This document shows, in pieces, positions 46,694-55,889 of a DNA stretch of 64,000 nucleotides (within the stretch, counting starts at the first letter, position 1; every line of letters starts with the position of its first letter). The stretch is taken from contig NZ_JABRVQ010000005.1 in the NCBI RefSeq assembly GCF_013248965.1, positions 62,001 to 126,000 of the forward strand. Reading direction: 5' to 3'. The position numbers and the translations under genes are program-made. Below the pieces are notes generated by a model that was not told the DNA's origin, made no database searches, and was given only the letters and a program-made list of their open reading frames with translations. This DNA is from Psychrobacter okhotskensis. GTDB lineage: Bacteria; Pseudomonadota; Gammaproteobacteria; Pseudomonadales; Moraxellaceae.

Positions 46694-47196
46694 GTCTTGT
46701 GCATCCTTAACGATGAAACACGCATTCGAGATATTGACGTCTGGTTTACCACATAGCGACTGTCTATTAGAGTGATACAAATGCGCATCCTATCCGATTG
46801 ATAACAACGTAATTTCGACTATACGAGCTTGTTTATATAAGGTCAATTCTAGTCTGCATTTAACTACCAATAACTTGGCTGCGCGTCACTATTGTGCAAC
46901 ATAACCATGTAATTATTAGAGCTGAATTTCAGCCTGTTTATTGCTAGCAATCTGCACAGATCACCATGAAAAGACACCTTGCTTAGTTGTTCTAGTGAGC
47001 CAAACATTACGATGACTATATTCAACTGCAACTACATAGCGGCAATTTGCTATAATGATGCACGGTAGAGAGACTTTGCCATTATTGTTTTTTAATTAAT
47101 AGCTAAAATCTATTGATAAGTTAATATTAATAATAATAGGCTATTGAATTCTCTATAGTTGTAAACGCCAGTTTTAATGTTTTAAGGGTAGGTTTT
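46694..47196. other. Divergent region between the M48 protease and TusA-like genes
   Basis: About 500 bases without a gene apart from a possible upstream start for the protease. An extended -10 (47048-47056) serves the TusA-like gene with a leader of about 135 bases, followed by very AT-rich DNA. Confidence 0.5.
47048..47056 (+). promoter_or_regulatory. Extended -10 promoter for the TusA-like gene
   Basis: TGCTATAAT matches TGnTATAAT, with no strong -35 seen. Confidence 0.55.
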
Positions 47197-47688
47197 ATGT
47201 CCGCTGACAGTCAGTTAATCACCGTAACAGGCTCTTATTCTGTCTGTTTGCCAGCCAGTTTGTCTGATACGCAGCAGCATGTTATTCGCCAATTATTAGA
47301 TTTATTGTCTGCCTCTTATGAGGGTGATACTGAGTTGAGTGCTACGATCGACTCAAAGCAGCTACCCCTTATTATAAAGAACTTGGTAGACGGACGTGGA
47401 CTTGCCTGCCCGATGCCATTGTTAAAAACCAAAGTAGCATTACGTGAGGTGGCAGCGGGCGAGTCGTTATATGTGGTGGCCACTGACCCTAACTCGCAAG
47501 CGGATATCACCGCTTTTTGTCAACAAAGCCAACAGGCTGGAACGACTCCCAGCTTAAGATTGATGGTTAACGAAGTCACCAATAAAGATACTAAGCCAGT
47601 TATCAACGAAGCGCTGGCTGATGGCATATCATCCCAGCATTGCGATACAATATATCACTTCATCATTACCAAAACTGATAGCAACTAA
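47197..47688 (+). CDS. TusA/SirA-type sulfurtransferase domain protein
   Basis: A 163-residue protein. The first 60 residues are unrecognised. From about residue 66 a TusA-like fold begins with VDGRGLACPMPLLKTKVAL, containing the active Cys in the CPxP motif. TusA relays persulfide sulfur to partners for tRNA thiolation and cofactor synthesis. Whether this one serves TusBCD-TusE or another route is unclear. The N-terminal extension and a 30-residue C-terminal tail distinguish it from 81-residue E. coli TusA. rpoH follows 79 bases later. Confidence 0.85.
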   Translation: MSADSQLITVTGSYSVCLPASLSDTQQHVIRQLLDLLSASYEGDTELSATIDSKQLPLIIKNLVDGRGLACPMPLLKTKVALREVAAGESLYVVATDPNSQADITAFCQQSQQAGTTPSLRLMVNEVTNKDTKPVINEALADGISSQHCDTIYHFIITKTDSN

Positions 47689-47767
47689 GCGTCGCTATCC
47701 TTTACAATTACAACAATAAAGATTTTTATCTGACTGTTTGTTTATCTATTTAACCAAGGTCAAGAAT

Positions 47768-48793
47768 ATGGCTACTACTGCTAATGATGCTGCGAAAACA
47801 CGTAAAAAAGATGGCGCAGCGCCTGAAAAAAACGAAGCGCGCGATGCAGCTCTAAAAGCTGCTGCTGCGCGTCCACCTTATGATGCGAGTGCATTTGAAG
47901 ATACGAGTACGCGTGACTTAGTGCCAGCGATGCCGACGCATCTATCAGCGCCTGGGGTCAATCTGGGCGCGTATATCAATACAGTGCACCAAATCCCTAT
48001 TTTAACCCCAACGCAAGAGCAAGAGCTTGCCCATCGCTATTATGATGAAGGCGACGTGGAAGCCGCACGCTTACTCGTTATGTCGCATTTGCGCTTTGTA
48101 ATTCACATCGCACGCAGTTACTCAGGCTATGGTTTACCACAAGCGGATCTCATCCAAGAAGGCAACTTGGGGTTAATGAAAGCGGTCAAGCGTTTTGATC
48201 CAAATAAAGGCGTGCGTTTGGTCTCTTTTGCGGTGCATTGGATTAAAGCGGAAATTCACGAATTTGTGATTCGTAACTGGCGCATTGTCAAAGTCGCGAC
48301 CACCAAGGCGCATCGTAAGTTGTTCTTTAACTTACGCAGTCTCAAAAAGACCAATAATCAGCTAACATTAGAAGAAGCAGATGCCATTGCCAATGACTTA
48401 AATGTCACTCGTAAGCAAGTGCTTGAGATGGAATCGCGTCTCACCTCTTATGATGCTTCGTTTGAAGCGCAATCTAGCGATGATGATGACGGTCGTTATG
48501 CGCCGCAGCTGTTTTTAGAAGATGGTATCGATCCTGCTGAGATGGTAGAAGAATCGGATTGGGAAGAGAACAACTCATCAGCACTGATTGCGGCGATGGA
48601 TACCCTCGATGATCGTTCACGCGATATCGTTGAGCAGCGCTGGCTGTCTGAGCAAAAATCTACCTTGCACGAATTGGCAGCGGTTTACTCTATCTCGGCT
48701 GAGCGTGTACGCCAAATCGAAAAAAATGCTATGGATAAAATTCGTGATGCTATGACCATCGATAGTGTCATTTTGCCCGATGACATTCAATAA
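47768..48793 (+). CDS. rpoH: RNA polymerase sigma-32 factor RpoH
   Basis: A 341-residue sigma factor from the ATG at 47768 (AAGG upstream); the open frame begins 10 codons earlier. Region 2 has ADLIQEGNLGLMKAVKRFDPNKGVRLVSFAVHWIKAEI. The RpoH box is HRKLFFNLRSLKK, and region 4 has the helix-turn-helix TLHELAAVYSISAERVRQIEKNAM. It directs heat-shock gene transcription. It differs from E. coli RpoH (284 residues) by an Ala/Lys-rich N-terminal tail of about 45 residues and a few short insertions. Confidence 0.95.
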   Translation: MATTANDAAKTRKKDGAAPEKNEARDAALKAAAARPPYDASAFEDTSTRDLVPAMPTHLSAPGVNLGAYINTVHQIPILTPTQEQELAHRYYDEGDVEAARLLVMSHLRFVIHIARSYSGYGLPQADLIQEGNLGLMKAVKRFDPNKGVRLVSFAVHWIKAEIHEFVIRNWRIVKVATTKAHRKLFFNLRSLKKTNNQLTLEEADAIANDLNVTRKQVLEMESRLTSYDASFEAQSSDDDDGRYAPQLFLEDGIDPAEMVEESDWEENNSSALIAAMDTLDDRSRDIVEQRWLSEQKSTLHELAAVYSISAERVRQIEKNAMDKIRDAMTIDSVILPDDIQ

Positions 48794-48855
48794 GGCGGGT
48801 GCAAACATTCTATTCTGCACTATTGATAGGCTTGGCTAATGATAAGAGTTTGGGC

Positions 48856-49230
48856 ATGGTAAATTGGATAGCTATTGCAGCGATTAATATGGCCGTCGCC
48901 GTTGCTTTAGGCGCGTTTGGGGCTCATGGTCTCAAAAGCATGGTTAATACTCAGCAGCTTGAATGGTGGCACACGGCAACGCTCTATTGGTTTGTCCATG
49001 CCCTTGGTTTGTTGCTCGTTGGCATCCTTATTCGCCTGAACTATACGACTCAGACGAGCGCATGGTTGCTACAGGTTGGCGTGATTATATTTGCTGGTAG
49101 CTTGTATGCAATGACCTTGGGCGCGCCGCGTTGGTTTGGCGCAATCACGCCTATTGGAGGTGTCTTAATGATTGTAGGTTGGCTATGGCTGGCTGTTTCG
49201 GCGTTTCGCTTGAGCAAGGTAGTTGTTTGA
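48856..49230 (+). CDS. DUF423 family membrane protein (YgdD-like)
   Basis: A 124-residue protein with four membrane helices. GAFGAHGLK, TLYWFVHALGLLLVG, GSLYAMTLGAPRWFGAITPIGG and the final helix GWLWLAVSAFRL are the DUF423 signatures. Start taken at the ATG at 48856 because it matches the family N-terminus; the frame begins at a GTG 57 bases earlier. Function unknown in all species. It follows rpoH by about 60 bases and may be cotranscribed. Confidence 0.9.
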   Translation: MVNWIAIAAINMAVAVALGAFGAHGLKSMVNTQQLEWWHTATLYWFVHALGLLLVGILIRLNYTTQTSAWLLQVGVIIFAGSLYAMTLGAPRWFGAITPIGGVLMIVGWLWLAVSAFRLSKVVV

Positions 49231-49330
49231 CGTACACAGTTATTAACAGCCGCGAAAAAGATAGATAACAATGATGTCACTGAACGATATGGCGAAAAAA
49301 GGAATTTTAACCAATTAAGGAGTACATTTT

Positions 49331-49531
49331 ATGAGTACCATTAGTGTTAATGGTAAACACCTACAGACCACCCATCAAACCGTGCAATTGGTCATCAATG
49401 AGCTAGGACTTAGCGAAGGTCGCTATGCGGTCGAGGTCGATGGAGATCTGATCCCAAAGAGCGAACTTGGTCAACTACGTATCGTAGAAGGGATGAATAT
49501 TGAGGTGGTACAAGCAGTTGGTGGCGGCTAG
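49331..49531 (+). CDS. thiS: Sulfur carrier protein ThiS
   Basis: A 66-residue ubiquitin-like protein ending VQAVGGG, the C-terminal Gly-Gly that ThiF adenylates and thiocarboxylates. It donates sulfur to ThiG for the thiazole ring. The N-terminal strand (STISVNGKHLQ) and VEVDGDLIPKSE block fit ThiS. AAGGAG precedes the ATG. ThiG is not adjacent but about 27 kb away (21579-22400). Confidence 0.95.
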   Translation: MSTISVNGKHLQTTHQTVQLVINELGLSEGRYAVEVDGDLIPKSELGQLRIVEGMNIEVVQAVGGG

Positions 49532-49558
49532 CGGTTGATTCGTTAGTCGTTTTAATAT

Positions 49559-49608
49559 AGTCACTTGAAGATAGTCACTTGAAGATAGCCACTTGAAGAT
49601 AGTCACCT
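49559..49608. repeat. 14-bp tandem repeat, 3.5 units
   Basis: AGTCACTTGAAGAT occurs twice perfectly and once with T to C at position 3, followed by a partial fourth unit AGTCACCT. It lies between thiS and its terminator. Confidence 0.9.
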
Positions 49609-49691
49609 CGAAAAAACTAGTAGCTAAGACAAACTGAACCTTATTAATTACACTATCTTTTGCGTTAAAGAATGACGATATGATAGCCAAT

Positions 49692-49730
49692 AAAAAGACC
49701 TCAACGTTACATACGTTTGAGGTCTTTTTT
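49692..49730. terminator. Bidirectional rho-independent terminator
   Basis: Stem AAGACCTCAA(CG)/(CG)TTTGAGGTCTT with A-run left and T-run right. It can end thiS transcripts (plus) and hpf transcripts (minus). Confidence 0.88.
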
Positions 49731-49852
49731 ATTGCTTATTACGTCATTACTCAATCGATGGGCTATTTATATTATTTATTCATATAGTCGATTCAATTTA
49801 AAAGTAGTACAAGGCAACCGAGTGTAGATGTATATGTGATACTTCAAGCGAG

Positions 49853-49897
49853 GTTAACGCTGTAATACTTTTATAGTGGAATGACTATACTATTTAT
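49853..49897 (+). repeat. Dispersed 45-bp repeat D, copy 2
   Basis: GGTTAACGCTGTA, five variable bases, TTTATAGTGG, then AATGACTATACTATTTAT. It aligns without gaps to 22636-22680. Confidence 0.6.
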
Positions 49898-49940
49898 GGG
49901 TTTATTAGCCACTATATATTGAGCGTCAATCATAATAAAA

Positions 49941-50321
49941 CTAAACGGCTGGCGCTACATCAGCGGTAGTAAGGTCTTCATAGCGTCCATCACGCCCTGC
50001 ACCCTGAGTTTTTTTACGCTCTTGACGGGTTTTGTATTTACGCACTTGTCTATCAAGCTTGTCTGCCATCTCATTAATGGCTTTATACATATCATCCTCA
50101 AGTGCTTGGACAAACATTTCTTGACCTGAGACTCGCATAATCGCTTCGGCTTTATGGCTTTTTTTACCACCATCACTTGCGCCGCTATTGTCTAGCGATA
50201 AGATCACTTTAATACTTTGTATCTGATCGAAGTGACGCTCTACTTTTTCAAGTTTTTCGCGAACTGCTTTGTCCATCGCATCGGTAACACTGATATGGTG
50301 ACCACTGATAGAAACATTCAT
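49941..50321 (-). CDS. hpf: Ribosome hibernation-promoting factor (short form)
   Basis: A 126-residue protein of the HPF/YfiA family: NVSISGHHISVTDAMDKAVREKLEKVERHF at the N-terminus and ALEDDMYKAINEMADKLDRQVRKYKTR near the C-terminus. It binds the 30S decoding region in stationary phase and helps make inactive 100S ribosomes. It follows rpoN with a 361-bp gap on the same strand, the common gammaproteobacterial order. No long C-terminal dimerisation domain is present. Confidence 0.94.
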   Translation of the reverse strand: MNVSISGHHISVTDAMDKAVREKLEKVERHFDQIQSIKVILSLDNSGASDGGKKSHKAEAIMRVSGQEMFVQALEDDMYKAINEMADKLDRQVRKYKTRQERKKTQGAGRDGRYEDLTTADVAPAV

Positions 50322-50682
50322 ATTATTGTCCTTTTATTTATGACTTACAATCAACAGATGAGATAGCATTCCTGCCTTTATCATCTTGCCTTACCAACGA
50401 CCGCTACAAAATTTTCGGTAAAAACTGACGTATTATTGTATTGCCAATTTAGTATCGCCAATTTTTTACCAAAATAAAAATCTGCTTCGTTTTTGTCCTT
50501 GGTATGACTCTAATTTGTCATGAAAGCAGGTTAGTAGCAAGACAGTAAATTGTAATTAAATGTAATAAAAACTGTTGTTTCTTTCAGGTTTCTATATAAT
50601 CAAAAAATTTTATTTTTTATATTTATAATCAGGTATATTGAAGGTTGCCTGACTTTAATGATAAGTCATTGAGTTACGACAG
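50322..50682. other. Gap between rpoN and hpf
   Basis: About 360 AT-rich bases. A short hairpin TGACTT/AAGTCA (50650-50668) lies near the rpoN stop but lacks a T-run. The hpf promoter is expected here. Nothing else is clear. Confidence 0.45.
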
Positions 50683-52383
50683 TTAATATTTTTGCTTGCG
50701 CTGGGTAGATGAGCCAATATTCATCGCTTCACGATATTTGGCCACCGTTCGGCGAGCAATATCGATGCCTTCTGAAAGCAAATGGTCTTTTATGCGACTG
50801 TCAGACAGCGGTTTCTTAGGGTCTTCATCCCCTATTAACTGCTTAATCATCGCGCTAATGGCTGTTGATGAGATGTCGCCGTCGCTACTACTGACATGCG
50901 AGGAGAAGAAATGCTTAAGCGAAAACAAGCCTTGCGGTGTCAAGATGCTTTTGCTGGTGGTCAAGCGCGAGACGGTCGATTCGTGCAAATCAACCTCTTC
51001 AGCAATGACCTTTAGAATTAATGGTTGCATGGCAGTTGCCCCATACTGCAAAAAATCTTGCTGATAGCGCACGATACTGGTCGCTACCTTTAATAAGTTT
51101 TGATTGCGTTCTTCAATACTACGAATAAATAGCCGCGCATCGGTGAGGTTTTCACGCAAGTATTGATTGTCTGGGCTGTCATCGCCGCGCTTGACCAAAT
51201 TGGCATATTCTTGATTGACCCGTAGTTTTGGTAAGGTGTCAGGATTCAGGCGTACCTGCCAGCCATCGACTTGCGCAGTCGCATCGGCTCTGTTGCCATT
51301 ACTGATGTTCTGAGTATGGTGGCGACGGATAGGCGTAACCAGCACATCAGGGATATCATAGCTGGCAGGTGGTTGCGCGTAGTCTGGCTGATAGCTTTGA
51401 AACAGTAGACCTGGCGAAGGATTTAAGCTGCGCAATAGAGTAAGCGCCGGGGTAATCTGCGCAGGCGCCAACCCTGTGCGCTCAGTCAGCGCCTTGATAT
51501 TATTACTGACCAGATGCTCACTGGCGGACAATAGCGCTTGCGCTTCTTTTAGATAGCGAGTATCAGCATCGAGCTTGGCCAGCTGAATCGCTAAGCACTC
51601 ACTCAGATTGCGCGCACCAACGCCCAATGGATCACACGATTGAATAACACGCAGTACCGCCATGACTTCATCGTGCTCAACGCGCTCTTCCCATTGATAG
51701 AAGCTTGCCATGGTCTCAAAGCTTTGTAGTAACTCGTCAATATCGAGGCGCACAAAGCCCATATCATCCATCGAGTCCACCAGATATTCTGCAATCAGCG
51801 TGTCCGTTTCGGAGAGACGCTTAAAGTTAAGCTGCCAACGTACATGGTCTTGAATCGTCGCGCAGGTGCCACCTTGATAGCTATCAAACTCATCATAATC
51901 TGGTCGTGCTAGTGCACTGGAGGCACTGCCCGCACTGAAATGACTGGCATCAAAACTGTCCGTATCAAAGCGCCCATAGTCATCGTTATCCAGCGCTTGA
52001 TAATCTATCGCGCCATCATCGACACCAGACTGTTGCAGCTTATCGAAGCTATCCATGGAGCCATCACTATAGTCGTTCGTACTGTCATCATCATAAGTGG
52101 CAGTGCTCGATGACGCGGCGAATGAATCAGCGCTAGCACCTTGGTTCCAAGTATCGAGGGTTAATGGCTCACTAAACTCCTCCCTCATCGCATCATTAAT
52201 GCTCTCGTACTCGTCTTCCTCCTCCTCGATACGTTCGAGCAGCGGATTACTATCCAGCTTGGCCTGAACCTCTTGCGCAAGCTCAAGACTAGAGAGCTGC
52301 AGCAATTTGATGGCTTGCTGCATTTGCGGGGTGAGCTTCTGTGACGTGCTTAGCGTGGTCGCCAATCCGAACGACATACTCAT
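50683..52383 (-). CDS. rpoN: RNA polymerase sigma-54 factor RpoN
   Basis: A 566-residue sigma-54 from the ATG at 52383. Region I is SQKLTPQMQQAIKLLQLSSLELAQEVQ, the core-binding and DNA-binding domains follow, and the C-terminal RpoN box reads ARRTVAKYREAMNI. Region II between residues about 50 and 140 is an unusually long acidic Ser/Asp/Tyr-rich linker. It is longer than E. coli RpoN (477 residues) by this linker and other inserts. Sigma-54 drives nitrogen, pilus and other genes with enhancer-binding activators; pilus genes lie elsewhere in this window. A start two codons later is equally possible. Confidence 0.95.
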   Translation of the reverse strand: MSMSFGLATTLSTSQKLTPQMQQAIKLLQLSSLELAQEVQAKLDSNPLLERIEEEEDEYESINDAMREEFSEPLTLDTWNQGASADSFAASSSTATYDDDSTNDYSDGSMDSFDKLQQSGVDDGAIDYQALDNDDYGRFDTDSFDASHFSAGSASSALARPDYDEFDSYQGGTCATIQDHVRWQLNFKRLSETDTLIAEYLVDSMDDMGFVRLDIDELLQSFETMASFYQWEERVEHDEVMAVLRVIQSCDPLGVGARNLSECLAIQLAKLDADTRYLKEAQALLSASEHLVSNNIKALTERTGLAPAQITPALTLLRSLNPSPGLLFQSYQPDYAQPPASYDIPDVLVTPIRRHHTQNISNGNRADATAQVDGWQVRLNPDTLPKLRVNQEYANLVKRGDDSPDNQYLRENLTDARLFIRSIEERNQNLLKVATSIVRYQQDFLQYGATAMQPLILKVIAEEVDLHESTVSRLTTSKSILTPQGLFSLKHFFSSHVSSSDGDISSTAISAMIKQLIGDEDPKKPLSDSRIKDHLLSEGIDIARRTVAKYREAMNIGSSTQRKQKY

Positions 52384-52790
52384 GGGTAGCTTATTACACT
52401 CCAATCGTGGTGGTATAGTCGACCCGATATAAATCAGATACGTTATCAGGCTTGCTTAGTCTACTAGTGGCCGTAGTGTCACGCACATGCCTTTGCCTTT
52501 CTGGTGTCTCAATTATATCAAATCGACTATGTGTTATGCTGATTCAGGCGGTGACTTTATGATATCAGGTCATGACGATAGCATTTTTTGCCACAATTTT
52601 GCTATGATAATTTATACCCTATGCGCATGAGTTTTTGACTTCTATCTCACAAAGCCGCTTAGTCACCAGCATGATGGGCTGAATAAATAGAGTCCTACGT
52701 GTATATAATCTATTAATAATGACAAGCCTATTATGATAACAAAGATGGGATAAGCGCCTTGTCAGCTTAAAAATAACTGAGAAACAAACG
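52384..52790. other. Divergent region between rpoN and the nitrilase-family gene
   Basis: About 405 bases. Plus-strand -10 candidates are TGCTATGAT near 52601 and TATATAATC near 52700. No gene or repeat is seen. Confidence 0.5.
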
Positions 52791-53690
52791 ATGAATAATT
52801 CTATAAATAATGCGCAATTTACTATTGCTGCTATCCAAATGAACAGTCAGCAAAACATTGACAATAACTTAGCGGACATAAAAGCCGCCATCATTGATGC
52901 CCGCGCCCAAGGTGCTCAGCTGGTTGTGTTACCAGAAAACTGCTGTAGCATGGGTGAGCAATTTGCTACTGCTGAGCAATTTGATGTCCTGTCAGCGACG
53001 TTGGCAAACTACGCCCGCACCTATGGCATTTATGTACTGGTCGGATCCCTACCCTGCGCTTATCGGCCAGACGGGTTGGTCGTACCTGATGGTAGATTGC
53101 GCCAAGTCAGCCAGTTATTTGGCCCTGATGGCAAAAGGGTTGCACGCTATGACAAAATTCATTTATTTACAGCGACGGTAGCAGATAAGCAAGGCCGCTA
53201 TAATGAAGCCGCCACGTTTGAGCCGGGCACGCAGACAGTGGTTGTACCGATTGAGGTAAATGATGCTGTTTATCAATTGGGCATGATGGTCTGCTTTGAC
53301 TTACGTTTCCCTGCTTTGGCGCAGCGTTTGCGGCAAGCAGGTGCTGACGTATTGAGCGCGCCATCCGCCTTTACTTATTTGACGGGACAAGCACACTGGT
53401 CGCTGTTGCTGCGTGCACGTGCGCTAGACAGTCAATGTATGGTGATTGGCGCGGCACAAGGTGGCGATCATGTCTATAAAAATGGGAGTACGCGACAGAC
53501 GTGGGGACATACTACCATTACCACTTATGATGGCACCATTATAAATAGCTATGATAATAGTGAACTAAATAGTCAAGCGGTGACTGAAGAACAGAAAAAT
53601 TATGAAATGGTATTAGCGACTTTTGATAAAGCTGCCCAAATACAAGGGCGGCAAAAGATGCCTATCTTTGACTGTCATCGTTTGGCTTAA
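52791..53690 (+). CDS. Carbon-nitrogen hydrolase (nitrilase superfamily, Nit2-like)
   Basis: A 299-residue enzyme with the full catalytic triad: Glu in LPENCC, Lys in RYDKIHLF and Cys in MVCFDLRFP. The pattern resembles omega-amidase/Nit2 and YafV-type amidases, which hydrolyse alpha-ketoglutaramate or similar dicarboxylic amides, or act on deaminated glutathione. The substrate is not certain. It is divergent from rpoN and convergent with xerC. Direct repeats of AAGCTTTTAGA lie just after the stop. Confidence 0.88.
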   Translation: MNNSINNAQFTIAAIQMNSQQNIDNNLADIKAAIIDARAQGAQLVVLPENCCSMGEQFATAEQFDVLSATLANYARTYGIYVLVGSLPCAYRPDGLVVPDGRLRQVSQLFGPDGKRVARYDKIHLFTATVADKQGRYNEAATFEPGTQTVVVPIEVNDAVYQLGMMVCFDLRFPALAQRLRQAGADVLSAPSAFTYLTGQAHWSLLLRARALDSQCMVIGAAQGGDHVYKNGSTRQTWGHTTITTYDGTIINSYDNSELNSQAVTEEQKNYEMVLATFDKAAQIQGRQKMPIFDCHRLA

Positions 53691-53782
53691 GGGTCGATCT
53701 GGTCTATTTTAAAATAAAGCTTTTAGAAGAAAGCTTTTAGAGATTTAAATTTTAGAACGTTAGCCTTTAGAAAATTCATATT

Positions 53783-54799
53783 CTACGTTGAGTCTTTGTC
53801 ATTCTGCGCATGCGTGGCACGCGGATGTGCGCGATCATAGACTTGTGTCAATTTAGCAAAATCTACATGGGTATAGATTTGCGTCGTGCTAATATCGCTA
53901 TGCCCAAGCATCTCTTGTACCGCCCGCAGATCACCGCTGCCAGATAGCATGTGCGAGGCAAAGCAATGGCGTAATAGATGCGGATACATATTTTGCGCAA
54001 TGCCTGCCCGCGTTGCCGCGACTTTTAGACGTTGCTGCACTGCCCGCGTTGACAAGCGTGTGCCCAATTTTTCACTGATAAATAGCGCCGTGTCCATCTG
54101 CTCCACCCACAGGTTACGATGCGGTAGATAACGGCTAATTGCTTCTGCGGCTTTTACACCTAACGGTACTATGCGCGTCTTATTGCCTTTACCAGTTACT
54201 CGTACTCGCAATTCGGACAAATCCATATCTGCCATGTCTAGGGCGACCAATTCGCCGACCCGTAGACCGCTGCTATAAAGCAGTTCAAACATCGCTTTAT
54301 CACGCAACCATAAGCGTGCTTGTTCTGGCGTATCAGGGATTTCTTGATCTAGCAATTGCGTCAGTAAATCCACGTCGGCGATCGACGGTAGCGGCCTAGG
54401 ACTGCGTTTAAGCTGATAGCCGGTCGTTGGATTGATACGCGCCAAATCCTCCTCGATTAGCCAGCCATAAAAGTGGCGGATGGCGGACAGCTCTTGCTGG
54501 ACGCTAGCAAGCGCAAGTTTGTCCTCATCGAGTCGTTGGCTAATATGCTGCGCCAGTTGGCGTTTATCGCAGCGTGTCCACGTCAGGCGCTTGCCACGTA
54601 AAAACAGCGCCAATTGATTTAGTCCAGCAAAATAAGCGGTCAATGTATGCGCTGAATGATTGCGCACTGACAAAGTGTTTAGCCAACGATGTACTGGTGC
54701 CAATAATTCTCGTAGCACAGCGTCTGGCTCTATCGTGGCTGCCAGCTCAGCGGATAGCCATGATTTTGACTTAGAGTCTACTGTAGGCGCTGTCGTCAT
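53783..54799 (-). CDS. xerC: Tyrosine recombinase XerC
   Basis: A 338-residue tyrosine recombinase. The N-terminal SAM-like domain is around TLSVRNHSAHTLTAYFAGLNQL. The catalytic residues are Arg in SSGLRVGELVAL, His-x-x-Arg in HLLRHCFASHML, the second His in LGHSDISTTQIYTHVD and the Tyr of IYTH. With XerD it resolves chromosome dimers at dif. It lies 6 bases downstream of dapF in the lptM-lysA-dapF-xerC order, which marks it as chromosomal XerC rather than a phage integrase. The N-terminus is about 35 residues longer than E. coli XerC. Confidence 0.94.
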   Translation of the reverse strand: MTTAPTVDSKSKSWLSAELAATIEPDAVLRELLAPVHRWLNTLSVRNHSAHTLTAYFAGLNQLALFLRGKRLTWTRCDKRQLAQHISQRLDEDKLALASVQQELSAIRHFYGWLIEEDLARINPTTGYQLKRSPRPLPSIADVDLLTQLLDQEIPDTPEQARLWLRDKAMFELLYSSGLRVGELVALDMADMDLSELRVRVTGKGNKTRIVPLGVKAAEAISRYLPHRNLWVEQMDTALFISEKLGTRLSTRAVQQRLKVAATRAGIAQNMYPHLLRHCFASHMLSGSGDLRAVQEMLGHSDISTTQIYTHVDFAKLTQVYDRAHPRATHAQNDKDST

Positions 54800-54805
54800 T
54801 GTCTA

Positions 54806-55693
54806 TTAGCCTTCTGGATTGGGCTTGATGCCCGCTTGCGCCATTAAACCATCTGGGCTAAATACGCCCTCATAAACAAAGGCGGTCGGCCCCGTCATCA
54901 TGACCGAATAGCCCGGCTGCCATTTAATAATCATGCTACCGCCATAAAGTTGCGCGCGCACATCTTCGCCTTCATCAAGCCAGCCTTCACGGACACCGAT
55001 AGCCACTGCTGCACAGGCACCCGTCCCACAGGCTTGGGTCTCACCGACGCCGCGTTCATAGACACGTAGGCGAATATGGCGCTGGTTCATCACTTGCATA
55101 AAGCCGACATTGACACGGTCGGGAAAGGCCGGATGCGATTCAATCGCTTTGCCCAAGGTTTCAACGTCAGCATCAAGTACATCGTCAACCTTGATCACCG
55201 CATGTGGGTTGCCCATATTGGCAACATAAAGCTGCACAGGCGTCCCATTAACGTCTAAATGAAAAGCGTTTTGGATTTTGGTGGTGGCTCGCGGGGTAAA
55301 TGGAATCTCGCTTGGCTCAAATTTCGGCTTGCCCATATCGACCTCTACCCAACCGTAGCGATCAGTCGTCAACGAAATAATACCACTCGCCGTCTCAACA
55401 CGCAGACGCTGCTTAAATGACAGCTTACGCGCTTGGACAAAACGGGCAAAACAGCGGGCGCCATTGCCGCACTGCTCAACCTCGGTGCCATCGGTATTAA
55501 AAATACGATAACTAAAATCAACGTCAGGGCGCATGGGCGGCTCAACCACGAGTAATTGATCAAAGCCAATGCCCAGATGACGATCACCCAATAATTGCAC
55601 CAAATCCTTGGTCAAATCTAAGCGTTGGGTCACTAAATCGATGACCATGAAATCATTGCCCAGACCATGCATTTTTGTAAATTCTATGAGCAT
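54806..55693 (-). CDS. dapF: Diaminopimelate epimerase
   Basis: A 295-residue racemase. The two catalytic Cys lie in VEQCGNGARCFARF and ETQACGTGACAAV, matching the base pair of E. coli DapF. It interconverts LL- and meso-diaminopimelate for peptidoglycan and lysine. The gene follows lysA, with a terminator at 55829-55863 between them, and precedes xerC by 6 bases. Confidence 0.97.
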   Translation of the reverse strand: MLIEFTKMHGLGNDFMVIDLVTQRLDLTKDLVQLLGDRHLGIGFDQLLVVEPPMRPDVDFSYRIFNTDGTEVEQCGNGARCFARFVQARKLSFKQRLRVETASGIISLTTDRYGWVEVDMGKPKFEPSEIPFTPRATTKIQNAFHLDVNGTPVQLYVANMGNPHAVIKVDDVLDADVETLGKAIESHPAFPDRVNVGFMQVMNQRHIRLRVYERGVGETQACGTGACAAVAIGVREGWLDEGEDVRAQLYGGSMIIKWQPGYSVMMTGPTAFVYEGVFSPDGLMAQAGIKPNPEG

Positions 55694-55828
55694 ATCCTTG
55701 AGTCCTATCCTATTTTTATGTATGCGTTATATTAGCACGCTGTCAGATACAATGATAATTATCAGCGCTATCAAATACTAAGTTATATTTCTCCCTTAAA
55801 ACCAACACCTTGATAAATTTCTACCATA

Positions 55829-55863
55829 AAAAAACCCACTATCAGCACGATAGTGGGTTTTTT
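55829..55863. terminator. Rho-independent terminator behind lysA
   Basis: Stem CCCACTATC/GATAGTGGG with a 5-base loop, T-run for both directions. It lies between lysA and dapF, so dapF-xerC probably has its own promoter at about 55700-55820. Confidence 0.92.
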
Positions 55864-55889
55864 AATATTCAAATATCGCGGAAATAATA

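Larger units (their letters stand above)
49532..49940. other. Gap between thiS and hpf with tandem repeat, terminator and dispersed repeat
   Basis: About 410 bases. It contains a 14-bp tandem repeat (49559-49608), a bidirectional terminator (49692-49730) and the second copy of dispersed repeat D (49853-49897). No gene. Confidence 0.6.

Noticed and set aside
53783-54799. Phage-type integrase marking a genomic island
   Set aside because: The gene sits in the conserved lptM-lysA-dapF-xerC order and has XerC features, with no phage genes nearby.
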